DNA from: Sequoia sempervirens
Lineage: Eukaryota; Streptophyta; Pinopsida; Cupressales; Cupressaceae
NCBI GenBank assembly: GCA_007258455.2
Contig: VDFB02270651.1
Location: 696,058,197-696,122,196 of the forward strand
Direction of reading: 5' to 3'
Length of the DNA stretch: 64,000 nt
Each line of letters opens with the position of its first letter. The stretch's first letter is position 1. The position numbers and the translations under genes were made by a program. The notes beneath the pieces are model-generated. The model searched no databases, had not been told where the DNA came from, and worked only from the letters and a program-made list of their open reading frames with translations. This document shows, piece by piece, positions 12,213 through 24,577 of this stretch.

Positions 12213-12439
12213 ACTACACAAGTGGAACCTATGCAAGACAAAGAAAAACATATTGAGGAAGTCATGAAAGATGATGGGTTTCCTTAGATTTCACAACATT
12301 CATGGGCGAATAGAAGATCATAAACAAAGACTCTGAAAAGGAAAAAATAAAAAATAGTAATTTCAACACAAAATTTGGACGACCCTTCGAAAGAATCCAC
12401 CTCAACCACTTTAGAAAAAAATACAAGAAATTACACAAA

Positions 12440-12640
12440 AAAAAAAATGATGAAGCTGATTACGAACAACCATTGATTTGGAAAGAACTAAAAAAGCTTT
12501 ATCGAAAAGGTTATGAACTTATGAAACAACTTGGATATAGTGGAAAAGGATGTGGTGCTATAAAATAAGGTATCTATGTCCCTATAGAGCCTCACATAGA
12601 AGAAAAGACTAGTGGTCTTAGTTATTGTCCCTCAAAAGAA
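12440..12640 (+). pseudogene. G-patch-like domain between protease and RT position, element B
   Basis: The segment at about 12490-12565 reads GYELMKQLGYSGKGCG, the glycine-rich core of a G-patch, an RNA-binding module that follows the protease in some retroviruses and plant retroelements. It is followed by a stop and then by a conserved VPIEPH segment. The equivalent in D is at 51522-51620. Surrounding sequence is broken by stops. Confidence 0.65.
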
Positions 12641-12961
12641 ACAAGAAAGCCTTCACTTAATTTCAACACTCTTACAATAGATCCTTCTAAGCTAACTTTA
12701 ACATTAGTGCATCCTGAACGAATAGACACTAGTGGTCTTCATTATTTTCCTTCAAAATAAATAGATAAATCTTCGCTTAATATAAATTTCATCACACAAA
12801 ACACTAACGATTGGAGTTTGTTAGATTTTACACCCTCCTTTCAAGGAGATAACAAAATCTTGCAATCTAAAGAGTCTTGAGTAAGTATGGTACCTTGTAC
12901 TACGAAAGAGATATCTTGGTTATAAAATCAAGGAACGTCTACTAATGATCAAGAAAGTATC

Positions 12962-13216
12962 TTGTCGAGACTCCTCGAAAATCATTTGATATCTCTCCCT
13001 CCAAGAAAAAAAAATATGTTTTACTACAAGAGTTCATTTTGTGTATATAATATATTTCATGGTCATTCTACTAATGAATGTAAAGCTTTGAGTAATAAAA
13101 TGCAACATCTTAAGGATTGGGGTGCTTTGACTTGTGTTGAAGCTCACCTAGCTCCTCTAATTGATACTGACTTTCAAGTTTCTCATCAATCATCTTGGCT
13201 CATCCTTGTGCTACAC
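12962..13216 (+). pseudogene. CxxH/HxxxxC-like motif segment of element B
   Basis: The segment YNIFHGHSTNECKALSNKMQ resembles the Cys/His motif that closes gag in many Tat-like elements (pattern C-x2-H-x4-H-x4-C, first positions decayed here). In those it sits before the protease. Here it sits after the protease and G-patch, where reverse transcriptase would be expected. Either the element is rearranged or this is a separate zinc-binding segment of this lineage. The first Cys is uncertain. Confidence 0.5.
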
Positions 13217-13219
13217 TAA

Positions 13220-14386
13220 GTGGGGGCAAGGGGTTAAGTAGCCTTGTCCTCGTATGACACTTGTCATTGTCTCTTTTGGCTAGTTTAATTCCTTTCATTT
13301 ATATATATAAGAGAAAGGTTGGGATACAGATGACATGCCTTAAGTTGGCCCACTTGTGACATACTGAGTTATCTTTAGTTGTTTCATTTTTGGGGCTACC
13401 CCTTATTCGTGATGTACTTTCATTCCGGAACATATGACTTGGCATAGGGATTTCTGAATAACCTCTCATGTCATCTTCTACTTTAAAGTAATTTCTCATA
13501 GCGATGGAGTTAGCAACCACTTTAAATTTGGGGCTAAATTACATTGACACTCGCATTCCACTGTGCAATTTTCTTTACTCTTATGATGTGTCCTTTTCTT
13601 GGTGGTGTCATTGGGTTTGATTTCTTCTAAGAGCATGATATTCCTTTGACTTTTCCTATCTTGGAGACATTAAGCATGATGTTCCCTAAGAAGATGCCTT
13701 ACTTGAACTAAGAAAAATCCCTTTGAACATACCTTATACTATTTTCCATTTACAATAATTGTTATATGGCCACCATGCATAACACACTTTCCTTGCCTGT
13801 GGTGCCATCCTATTTATTCATGAGTGTCAAGCATACAAATTTTTGCTTGCCTCATGAATCCTGTCATTTGTGTTTTTTGGCACCTTGTCAAAGTTACCAG
13901 GAGGTATAAATTTGGTATGGTTAGCATATGATGAGAAGCCTAAATGTGGGCATGAATTTCTCATTATATAGTGAGAAGCTGATACAGAGGCATGACTTTG
14001 TCACTAAGCCACCCTTTGCATAATCACCTAGCGGACAACCTAAAGTTTCATGGCCTTAGAGTGAGCATACATTTTTGAAAAAATAGCTTAGATTTGATCC
14101 ACAAGGTGTGGGGAAAATGGCCAAAGCTTGATCTACCTTTTTCTTTCATTTTCTTTCATCTTTATATCTTTGACATCACATGTTTGTGTATCTCATCTTG
14201 CTATTGCATATCATACACCTTGTGCATGTCCTTTTGTTCTTATGTTGGTTTGATGTAGGATCCTAAATCATTAGAGCTTGGCTGCCTCCTCGATCTTTTT
14301 TATCCTAGACCATTCACATTAGTACACTTGGACCCCTGTTGAATGTCTACTTTAGTTTGAGTTTGAAGCAAGTTCCTCCTCTCACT
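13220..14386 (+). other. 3' non-coding internal region of element B
   Basis: No coding region recognised. It opens with GTGGGGGCAAGG at 13221, a purine-rich tract resembling an internal polypurine tract. The last 400 bases match element A (1-417) and, on the other strand, element C (18742-19150). The reverse transcriptase, RNase H and integrase expected upstream are absent. Confidence 0.65.
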
Positions 14387-14401
14387 AAAGTGGGGGCTAA
14401 A
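14387..14401 (+). other. Polypurine tract of element B
   Basis: AAAGTGGGGGCTAAA immediately precedes the 3' LTR. Confidence 0.88.
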
Positions 14402-16291
14402 TGTTGTGATGCAAAATGTCTCCTACATTTTCACACTTAATTTGGACATAATTAATGTTAAAATGAACATAGCGTCACCAAGTGATCTAGTTTTGTAATA
14501 TTTTTTATGCATTCACATTAGGTTTAGGGCCCTTTTAAGCTAAAAAATCCTAATTTTTCCTTAATTTGGTGTTGTAAAGTGTATTTATTTACACCTTCAC
14601 ATTAAGTTTAGGGCATTTTTAACTAAATGAACCTAATGGTGCCTTATTTAGGGTGTTGTAAAGTGTAGGTTTACAATTTCATACTATTCTAGGGTTTTTA
14701 TTAATTAATTGGGCTTATTTATGCTTAATTGGCCTAATTTTACATCCACAAGCCTTATTAAATACATTTTCCTAGAGATAATCCTAACATTTACCAAATG
14801 ACGAATCATAATTAAGTGTTTTGGGTCATGTTTTCCAAATTTAGTGGTTTGGGACTCATATGCAACCTTGGGTGTATGAGTCCCACCTAGGTCTTGGGAC
14901 CTGATTTTGAATTCATTAAACATGACCTGTCTTGGAGTTTGTCCCCCAATTTTGAGCCATTAGGACTCATACACCACCTTTAGCATATGAGTCCCACTCC
15001 AGTAGGACCCAATTTAAATTCAATTATTTATGGTATTTTATCATCCTAGATCTGATGCCAGCTTGTACTATTGTAATTTTGGGTGATTTGGCATTAATAA
15101 GTATAAATACAAGGTTATTTCATATTTCAACACCTAAGAAACCCTATAATTTCATAATAAATCAAGATCATTTTCACAAGAGTTCACAAGAGCATTATAG
15201 ATAATTCAAGAGCATTTCTAAGGAATTCAAGGGCAGATTTCTTCATCATTTGTTGCAACAATTCAAGATCCATCATCATGTCAAAGGAATATTACATCAA
15301 GCATGTTGTTGAGCTATTGTTGTGATGTAGCATTCAAGATCCAAGTTAAGAATTTTTCTACATCTAATTCAAGATTAATATCTACATTCTTCATTTCCAC
15401 TTCATGTTAGGTTGTAGATTTACATTGCAAGACATCATTCAAGGTATGATTGTTCATGTTTCATTGTTTCATCATACACTTTAATTACCTAAACGGGGTT
15501 TGACAAAGACAAACCCCTATTTCCTAATAATCAACAAGTTTTTATCTCTACATGTGCGATTGCAGATCTACGTGTCTTGGATCTTGAAGATTATTTGAAG
15601 ATAAAGTTGTAAAATTGAGGAAAGTTGTCAAGTTGCTTCCTTGTTTGCAAGATCACAAAAAGTCACCTACAGGTCATAATTTAGAGTTTTAGACCCAAAA
15701 ACAAAGTGTGGAAGGAAGAGTAGAGATAGGAGAACAAATTCAAATCTTGACCTTATGAAAAATTAAAATGATATTGATATGAAACTTGTGGTGTATGAGT
15801 CCCAATATAGTGATTTTTCTAGATTCCAGGTGAACCAGACTTGTCAGTACCAGATTTGAGTTTTTTCCCAAAAACCCTAACTTGGGACTAATACACCCAA
15901 CCTAGTGTATGAGTCCTAGTGAGAATTAGAGATTAGAATTTTAGGGTTTTGGAGCTTTTTTTGACCTCATGTTTCTCCCAGGTGCACCTTTTTTCATTCT
16001 CATTTTGTTATTTTGCATTTCAGTTTCATTTTGTAGGTCATTTGGTTATGTTTTGCATGCTTCATTCATCTCTTGTCTTTCCAAGCCCTATCTTTGTGGT
16101 GAACCCTACTTTAATATTTTTTATCACACCCTAGGACACCTTATTGTAGAGCTATTTCCCTCATTTCCATCCATGGATTGAAATATTTAACGTTTCCTTG
16201 AATGAAACTTGAGGAAAGTTGGTCTAGGTCGCTAAACTCTAGTTTATGTTCCACCTCTCAAAAGGTGGAACTCCTATTTTCCTTTATTTCA
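14402..16291 (+). repeat. 3' LTR of element B
   Basis: 1890 bp, TGTTGTGATG to TTTATTTCA. Hairpins lie at 14851-14884, 14962-14995, about 15770-15803 and 15883-15917, the same four positions as in the 5' LTR. The stretch at 15790-15815 is the unoccupied counterpart of the chromovirus insertion site. Confidence 0.9.
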
Positions 16292-17111
16292 TATGTTATA
16301 GAATTTAAGTATAGGGTTGAGGGATAATTTTCAAGGTTGAGGGTATAGGTTATAGGGATGAGGGTTGAGAGTGTAGCGTTTAGGGTTTAAGGTATATGAT
16401 TGAGGGTTGAGGGGTTATGACTTATGTATAGGATTGGGGGTTTACGATTGAGGGACAATGTTAAGCTTGCTGAGTGTATAAGATTAAGTGTGTAGGGTAT
16501 AAGGTTTATAGTTTAAGATATTGGGTATAGGGTATAGGGTTGAGGGATTGAGGGTATAAGGCATAGGGTGAAGGGTTCAAAGTGTATGGTTTAGGGTTGA
16601 AGTATAGTGTAGATAAGGTATAGGGATCAGGGTTGAGGTTGTAGGATTTAGGGTTGAAGGTATAGGGTTGAGGGTTGAGGGATTATGGCTTAAGTATAGG
16701 GTTTAGGGTATAGGATATAGAGTCGAGGGTTGATGGTTTATAGTTGATGGATAATTTTCATCTCATTGAGTATATAAGATTATGTGTGTAAGGTATAGGG
16801 ATTAGGGTTTAAGGTATTGGTTGAGGGAATAAGGAATAGGATTAAAGGTTGAGAGTGTATGGTTTAGGTTTTAAGTATAGGATTGAGGGAAAATGTTCAA
16901 GGTTTATGCTCTAAGGTTGAGGGTATAGGGTATAAGTATGAGGTTTAAGGGTGTAGGGTTTAGGGTTTAAGGTATATGGTTGAGGGTTGACAAATTAGGG
17001 CTTAAGTAAATGGTTGAGGGTTTACGATTGAGGGATAATTTTTTGGCCATTGAGTGCATGAGATTAGGTGTGTAGGGTATAGGGATTATGGTTTATGATA
17101 TTTGGTATAGG
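16292..17111 (+). repeat. Telomere-like degenerate heptamer array, segment 2
   Basis: Units of TATAGGG, TTGAGGG, TTTAGGG and similar run between elements B and C. Read across the two insertions it joins segment 1 on the left (after TATGG) and segment 3 on the right (after ATAGG). Confidence 0.92.
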
Positions 17112-18726
17112 TGAAATGTAGGGAAAGTAGGTTGCTCCACCTTTTGGGAGATGGAACACAAGGGTAGGGTTTAAGGACCTTTCCACCTATTTCCTTCAAA
17201 ATTCATTCAAGGAAACCTTAGAGATCTCAATCTAGGTATGGAATGAGGGAAAGAGATCTAAAATAAGATGTCTAAGGGTGTGATTAAATATTAAAAGGGG
17301 TTTCACTAGAAGGAAAGAGCTTGGAAAGACAAGAAATATAATTGACATGCACACTTAAGTATATGGCCTAGAAAATGAGCTGAAATGAGAACAAACTAGA
17401 GATAAACAGAGGTGCACCTAGAAAGCTGAAGATGCTCATAATAAGGTCTAAAATATTGAAAATATGAATGCTGATTTACATTGGGACTCATACACTAATA
17501 GAGGTGATTTAGTCCCAATTTATTATTTCAAGCAGAAATTAGAATCTAGAACTACTAAACTAGGATCTATGGAAAATCCCTGAAAGTAGGTATATTGGGA
17601 CTGATACAACACAAGTGGTGATTTAGTCCTAGTATTAGGGTTGATCTTAAACTCTAATTTAATTTAGTAATTTCCTATAGTTTCTCTCATGTCAAATCTC
17701 TAAGTCTCTAACTCTGAATTGCAACCTATAGGTGACTTTCTGTGATCTTGCAATGTAGATGAAGATTTTGAAAACTTGCCAACTTTCTCCAAACTTTCTC
17801 TTCAATGGATCTTCAACCTAAATCTACAAATCACTCATCAAAAAGAGGGAATAAAGTTGTTTCTTTATTGGATAGGGGTTTTCCTTAGTCAAACCCTATT
17901 TTGGTAATCAAACCTTGAAATGAAATGAAATAGAAATAAGGAATGATGAATTAAAAAATAAGCTATGTTGGAACTCACCAAACCTTTGAACAAAAAGATG
18001 CAAAGTTGTATGTAATCAATAGCATGAATGTGGATCTTGACTCTTGCTTGTATGTTATAGATCTTGACTTGGATGCTTGCTTAAATCATGAAATACCTAC
18101 ATAATAAATGTTAGCTCAAAAAAAAACATGATGCATGATGACTTTGACATGATGCTTGATAATCAATCTTGAATGCTCTTCAATTATCTTGTAATCATAA
18201 AATTTCTATAGGAATTCTCTCATCAATTTTCTAGGAGAAAATATGTGAAATAACCTTGTATTTATATTTGTTTATAGAAAATTTCCCAAAATTACAACAC
18301 TACAAGATGATATTTGATCTAGGAGAATCAAATACCACCAAGAATTGAATACAAAATTAGGCCATACTAAAGCAGACTCATACACCAGTTGTGTCATATG
18401 ATTCCAAATAGGCTAAGCTTGGGACACATTTTTAAAGAAATGTTTAGTTTTATGCTAAATTCTAGACTAGGCCCTAAAACTTAGGTGGGATCCATATTCC
18501 CAAGGTGGTGTATGAGCCCTAGATCACTAAATTTGGGCCATATGATCCAAAATAACTAAATTATGATTGGTCATTACATATGTTTCAAGATTATCCTAAA
18601 AAAGATGCACTAATTAAGGCTTGTGGATGTAAAATAGAGCCAAATAAGGCATAAAGAAGCCCAATTTTAGTAGGGAGGGCCCAAAAAAGTTTGAAAATGT
18701 AGAAGGATACATTTTCCTACACTACA
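17112..18726 (-). repeat. 3' LTR of element C
   Basis: Minus-strand LTR starting TGTAGTGTAGG at 18726 and ending CTACATTTCA at 17112. It contains hairpin-type pairs near 17483-17516, 17597-17629, 18368-18400 and 18489-18522. Confidence 0.9.
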
Positions 18727-18741
18727 TTTAGCCCCCCCTTT
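18727..18741 (-). other. Polypurine tract of element C
   Basis: On the minus strand AAAGGGGGGGCTAAA directly precedes the 3' LTR, the same element as in A, B and D. Confidence 0.88.
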
Positions 18742-21128
18742 AGTGAGAGGAGGAAATTGCTTCAAACTCACACTAAACTAGATGAAACTCACATCAAGAG
18801 GGGTTCAAATGTACCAATGCTAGTGAGATGGGACATAAATGATCAAGAGGGTTGCACAAGCCCCCAAGATCAAGATCCTATAATAAACCAACATAGGCAC
18901 AAAAGAAAAGACATGAAAATATTGTAAGGAGCAACAACAAGTCACAAGCATACACTACCAAAGACAAGGAAGAAAGACAAAAACAAAAACAAAAGTGGAG
19001 GCGGATCAAGCTTCGACCGTTTATTCCGCACACTATGGATTAGATATAAGCTATTTTTCCAAAAATGTCTACAAGTGGAACATGGTGTCCACTATGCAAA
19101 CTAGTGCATGCTCACAAGGGCTAGTGGAACCTCATGTCGTCCACTAGGTGAGCCCCTAGTGAGACACATATGTACGTGGCCTCTATGTACTCACATAGAA
19201 AACCAAGTGGATATGGGAAAGTCATGCCTAATTCCAACTCCCATATGTACAACCATAACAAAGCTATACCTCCTAATAATTTTGATAAGGCACCACATAA
19301 CATGAACAATAAGATTCATGAGGCAAGTAAAGCTTCGTATGCTTGACACCCATGAATAAAGAGGATGGCTCCACATGCAAGGAAAGTGTGTTATGAAAGG
19401 TGGCCATATAACATATATTATAAATGAAAAATAGTGTAAGGTACATTCAAAGGAGTTTTTCTTAGTTCATGTAAGGTCTTAACTTAGGGAACATCATGCC
19501 TAATGTCTCCAAGAGAGGACCAATCAAAGAATAGAAGATTCACAACTTAGGGAATGTAGTGTGTCACATCAAGCCACTAAGAGGAATATAATATGCTAAA
19601 AGAGATCATGCTCTTGAGGTACATCACACCCAATGCCACCACAAATAGAAAGATGCATCGAATGAAGTAAGAAGACTACACAATGAAACTTGAAATGCTA
19701 AAGTATAATGCCAATGTATGCCCCCACTTTAAAGAAATTGCTAAACATCATGCTATGTGCAATTACTTCAAAGTAACAAATGATAAATGAAAACAATAAG
19801 GAGGAAACAAGAGCTTATTTGGAAAGAACTATGAGTCATATGTTTCCAAATGAAGCTACATCATGAAAAGGGGTTTCCCCCAAAATGAAATCCCAAATCA
19901 CATGAGGGATCCATGGATTTGGGGTTAGTATGTCTTTGCTACAATATTTTTAGAGAGCTTGGAACTGTCATCATTCCCCAAATACTCATGGAACAAGAAT
20001 AATGACATAAAGAGAGTGAAAACAAAGGAAAAAGCATTCAAGTCAACATGGAAGAGACCTAAATGTCTTGATGCCTTGTTTCATCCCCAAAAGAAAAACA
20101 CAAGACAAAGAAAAGATAAAGGAAAAGTTTTTGGGTCAACATGGAAGAGACCTAAATGTCTCGATGCCTTGCATCATCCCCAAAAGGAAAAAAAAAGACA
20201 AATAAAAGGATAAAAATTTTATGACATAGAGAAGAATGTAGGTACAAATAGAGGAGTGCACAAAGAGATGTACATCAAATAGAACAATACAAGGGGATCA
20301 AATTATGCACATGGAATCACAGACAACATGAAAAAGAAAAAAAATACAAGACTAGTAAGGAACATGCAAGTCAACTTCTAGTAGGTCATCTGCATCCCAA
20401 TCTTGTTCATCGTATACAAAAGGTAGGAAACTAGCCAAAGGGACAACAAAAAATTGCAAAAAAAGGACAAGGTTATCTAATTCTTTCTCCCACTTTGTGC
20501 AAGACAAGAATGAGCTGAGGTAGGTGATGAGAAAGAGCTCCTTGCATTTTTTAGTGATTTACAATGAATGTAAAGCATGTAATAATGAGAACATTATGAT
20601 CCTACAAATATTACATGGCAAGGAGTGGAAATGCATGGTTTAAGGAATTATTTCTATGATATCAAAATTTTTAAATATTTTTTTTAAAGCATGATACTCA
20701 TTAGTACTATGTCAAAAAATTCTATGATATTTATAATGTGATGTGTTTGTGTTCTTAGGATCTGGAAATCAATTTTCTTGCATGGGTGGTAATGTAATAA
20801 GTCCTTGTCTTAGAATTATATGTAAAGTTCTTTCAGTTGCACAAGGAAAACAAGGAAATTGTAGTTTCTTGAGTTTGTAAGGCCTTCATTGCTTGCTAGA
20901 TTCACCAATTTATTGAATTATATGTTGAGGAGGAGGACCTAAGATGATCCTGTCATCCTTATCATCGTTAGGAAGCATCAGTTGTTCTTTAGGAAGAAGG
21001 ATACTTATGTTGGGAGGGGAATGTTGATATCCTAAGCCTTTGGTATCTTCAAATGGTATTTTCTCTAAGAGCTAATGAATTTCATGTTCATTTGTTGTAT
21101 CACATTCTTGTTTACTTAAGATCATGAA
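18742..21128 (-). other. Internal non-coding part of element C
   Basis: Mostly non-coding. Its right-hand portion of the minus-strand 3' region matches A and B. It includes a 93-bp tandem duplication (20048-20213). Minus-strand sequence from about 20880 to 21128 still reads as coding-like polypeptide in phase pieces with stops, so the frame at 21129-21563 may once have been longer. Confidence 0.55.
20030..20213. repeat. 93-bp tandem duplication inside element C
   Basis: The block starting ATGGAAGAGACCTAAATGTC at 20048 recurs at 20141, 93 bp apart, with nearly the same following sequence (GATGCCTTG, CATCCCCAAAAG). Because 93 is a multiple of three, a plus-strand open frame runs through both, but it is antisense to the element and not called as a gene. 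Confidence 0.8.
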
Positions 21129-21563
21129 TCATTTTCCATATGTCTCTTCTAGGTTGATAGGAGTGTTGGTCACTTTGTTAACATAGGATTGGTGCACTTG
21201 ATTAGAGGAACTAAGACCACTTATTATAGGAAGTTTAGGTTTATCTTGTGATTCATTTTTAGAATGTAAAGTGAAAAACATCTCAAGTGGTGGTATGGTA
21301 GGGAGTGTTGGTTGTTTCAGTGAAGGATAAAAGGATGCATTAGTCTCAAGGCTGTTAAGGAAATTGTTTATGAAGTTTTTCATGCTTTCATCATCTTCTC
21401 TAGTGATGTCAACATCACGAGGAGGACATGTACTAGGAGTAGATTGAGCATGTGTAAGTTCAATTTCACTAGGGTCATTTTCAAAAGCATAGCTTAGCAC
21501 ATCCACCAATAATTTTGAAGGCATCCAAAGCTTACCAAAGCACATATCCATGATGAAATGCAA
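21129..21563 (-). CDS. Uncharacterised ORF of element C
   Basis: 144 codons from an ATG at 21563, not recognised. The protein is acidic and Pro/Thr/Ser-rich in the middle (residues 35-60), followed by FINNFLNSLETN (about residues 65-76) and a Pro-rich stretch. No signal peptide, transmembrane segment or catalytic motif is visible. Its position between primer site and 3' LTR matches the acidic Ser/Pro-rich gag-like part of B and E, so it may be a divergent version, but sequence similarity is not clear by eye. Coding-like sequence in other phases continues toward 20880. It may be only a fragment. Confidence 0.4.
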   Translation of the reverse strand: MHFIMDMCFGKLWMPSKLLVDVLSYAFENDPSEIELTHAQSTPSTCPPRDVDITREDDESMKNFINNFLNSLETNASFYPSLKQPTLPTIPPLEMFFTLHSKNESQDKPKLPIISGLSSSNQVHQSYVNKVTNTPINLEETYGK

Positions 21564-22963
21564 TGTAATAACCTACAATAAAATGTGTAAATGCAATTTT
21601 GAAATTAAGAAATGAATTAAGATATATGAAATGAAATGAATGAAAACATAAACTCTACAAAGTGAAACAAAAATGTAATAAAAACAAAATGAAACACAAA
21701 AAAATATTTTTTAATATTGTAAAATGCAGATTTAGATGTAACATGGGACTAAATTGCCTAGAGGGGTGTATGAGTCAAATTTATGGTTTTTTAGGAATTC
21801 AAATGCTATAAAAAAATCCACATAGAATACCTAGAAATCAGGTAAAACAACTTGCACTAGGACTAAATCATTGGGTATGTGTGGGATCATGATGGGCCAA
21901 AAAGTGGCAATATGATGGGTATGTGTAGGGTGCATGGCTGACAACTTTTCTTTTACCCAAAATTGATGAAATGAAAAGGGTTTTTTAAGGAGATTCTCAA
22001 CTTTCCACCAATATAAACTATGCTTTACTTTGAATTTAATAAATAAAATTATTATTCATTTTCTATTTGAATTACGACTAAAGTCCTAATTGATTGGATG
22101 ATTGAAAAAAATCTATAGCTTCCAAATGGTATCACATTCTTTGAATTCGAAACATGTGTCACATTCTATGCTTCACATACTATAGGATTAAAAAAATAAA
22201 AATTGAATTTCATGAAGTTTTGACCAAGTTAAGGTGGTCAGACATATGATTTTTTATATTTTTTAAAAGTTGTAATAAATAATTCATAATTAATTATTTA
22301 CTGGGAAAAAAATTATAAAAAAATATGCATCACATCAAGACATGAGTCCTCTACTTATATCTAAAATATTATAAAAATATCATCATTTTATTGTGGTTAG
22401 GTGGTGATAGACACCTACTTATTTTTTCCTTTAAAATTTAAGTACTATTGCATTGAAATTTCAAATTTTCACCAAATAGATTTTTTTTAAAATAAACCTA
22501 GTAGTTTAGAAACTACATTCAATTTTCAACAGATTCTATTCTTACATATTTTTTAAATAATATAGATAACTTATTCAAATTTTTATGTCAAGTTGCCTAA
22601 CTCTGATTTTTTTGAATTTTTTTCCACTTAAGGGCCTATTTTTTCCATGATGATCTTGCGCATACCCCACCCAAAGGGGCATATGAGTCCTAGATTAGGG
22701 TTTTGACGTGATTTTCAATAAATTATGATTGAACATTATGTTTTCTTGCTTGAATGTTGTCTAGACTAAGTGAAATTATAGATTTCAAGTGAAATTCAAT
22801 GGTGCAAGATGCAAAAAAGCAACCTATATGCACTTTCACTAATTCAATATTTTGAAGCCTTGGATGCAAATTAACTAATGTAAGACCTAATGCAAAGCTA
22901 ATGTAAGCTAGATCTAGTTCTATTATGCACTCAAAATTAGAAAAGAAGATGTTCTAAAGGCTA
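21564..22963 (-). other. Leader region of element C
   Basis: AT-rich untranslated leader. A GGGACTAAAT / ATGAGTC hairpin-type pair is at 21744-21776. No coding region recognised. Confidence 0.55.
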
Positions 22964-22972
22964 GGTTCACCA
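22964..22972 (-). other. Candidate primer-binding site of element C
   Basis: On the minus strand TGGTGAACC lies three bases after the LTR end, identical to B and D. Confidence 0.72.
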
Positions 22973-22975
22973 AAA

Positions 22976-24577
22976 TGAAATGTAGGGAATGCAAGTTGCT
23001 CTACCTTTTAGGAGATGGAACACAAGGGTGGGGTTTTAGGACCAGTCCACCTATTTCCTTCAAATTTTGATTCAAAGAAACCTTAGAGATCTCAATCTAG
23101 AGATGGAATGAGGGAAAGATATCTGCAATAAGGTGTACTAGGGTGTGATTAAAGATTAAAAGGGGGTTCATCACTAAGAAAGGGCTTTGAAAGGAAAGAA
23201 ATGTAAATGACATGCACACTTAAGTATATGACCTAGAAAATTAACCAAAATAAGAACAACAAACTGGAGATAAATGGAGGTGCACTTAATAAGCTGAAGA
23301 GGCTCAGAATAAGGTTTGAAATCTTGAAAATATAACTATTGATGCACACTAGGAATCATACGCCAATAGGGGTGATCTAGTCCTAGTTTAGGTTTTGGGC
23401 CAAAATCAAAATATGGAATTGCTAAACTAGGATCTACAAAGAATTATTGAAAAGAGGTATACTAGGACTCATACACCATAAGTGGTGATTTAGTCCCAGT
23501 ATTAAGGTTGATCTAAACACTGATGTCCTTTAGTGATTTCTTGTAGCTTATCTCCTATCAAATCTCTAAGTATGAAACACTGAATTGCAACCTTTAGGTG
23601 ACTTTCTGTGATCTTGCAATGTAGATGACAACTTTGATAACTTGAAAAATTTCTCTAAACATTCTCTTCAATTGATCTTGAACCTAAATCAAAAAATCAC
23701 ACATCAAAGAGAGGGAAAAAGGTTTTTTTGTTATTGGATAGGGGTTTTCCTTATCCAAGCCTCATTTTCAAAATCAAACCTAGAAATGAAATGAAATAGA
23801 AAGAAGGAATGATGAATGAAAAAATAAGCTATGTTGCAACTCACTAAACCCTTAGAAAAAAGGCTACAAACTTTTATGTAGTGACTAGCATAAATGTAGA
23901 TCTTGAATCTTGCTTGTATGTCATAGATCTTGACTTGAATGCTTGTTAGAATCATGAAATACCTACATCACAAATGTTAGCTCAAAAATAAACATGATGC
24001 ATGATGACTTTACATGGTGCTTGATTCTTGAATAATGCTCCAAAATTCTTGATAATCAATCTTGAATTCTATTCCATCCTCTTGTAATCATAAAATTACT
24101 ATAGGAATACTCTCATCAAATTTTTAGGAGAAAATATGTGAAACAACCTTGTATTTATTCTTGTTTATGCAAAATTTCCCAAAATTACAACACTATAAAC
24201 CCATATCAGATATAGTAGAGTAAAATCCCACCAATAATTGAATTCAAAATTATGTTTAAGCTAAGTGGGACTCATATGCTAGTTATGGCATATGAATCTC
24301 AATAGGCTAAGCTTGGAACATATTTTCAAGAAATGTTTAGTTTTATGCTGAATTCAAGACTAGACCCTAAAACTTAGGTCGAATCCATATGCACAAGGTG
24401 GCATATGAGTTCCAGATCACTAAATCTAGGCCATACAATTTGAAATCACTTAATTAGGATTGGTCATTACATATGTGTCGGGATTATCCTTAAAAAGATG
24501 CATTAATTAAGGGTTGTGGATACAAAATAGAGCCAAATAGTGTGAAAATGTAGAGGGATACATTTTCCTACACTAAA
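22976..24577 (-). repeat. 5' LTR of element C
   Basis: 1602-bp minus-strand LTR. The part from 23414 onward, together with the adjoining array, is duplicated at 33767-37426. Its outermost bases read TTTTAGTGTAGG on the minus strand where the other LTR has TGTAGTGTAGG, so the terminal TG is mutated. Confidence 0.88.

Larger units (their letters stand above)
2417..16291 (+). mobile_element. Tat/Ogre-like LTR retrotransposon B, containing a nested chromovirus
   Basis: This is a complete pair of LTRs around a 4.6-kb internal region. The 5' LTR (2417-3827 plus 9312-9787, 1887 bp after removing the nested element and one target repeat) and 3' LTR (14402-16291, 1890 bp) match in length and content. 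The primer site starts at 9791 and the polypurine tract is 14387-14401. Flanking five bases are TATGG (2412-2416) and TATGT (16292-16296), a target-site duplication with one mismatch, inside telomere-like array. The internal region encodes a gag-like part, protease and G-patch but no reverse transcriptase, RNase H or integrase, so the copy depends on others for transposition. Net length without the insertion is about 8.4 kb. Confidence 0.9.
17112..24577 (-). mobile_element. Non-autonomous Tat-like LTR element C
   Basis: A 7466-bp minus-strand element with LTRs of 1615 bp (17112-18726) and 1602 bp (22976-24577), polypurine tract at 18727-18741 and primer site at 22964-22972. The flanks carry a perfect five-base target repeat, ATAGG at 17107-17111 and 24578-24582, and the array reads on continuously once the element is removed. 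The 4.2-kb interior shows one open frame of 144 codons and no protease, RT, RNase H or integrase, so it resembles a large non-autonomous derivative mobilised by a partner such as D. Confidence 0.92.

Noticed and set aside
19959..20213. Lys-rich ORF with duplicated STWKRPKCLDAL
   Set aside because: It is antisense to element C and open only because a 93-bp duplication preserves the phase.
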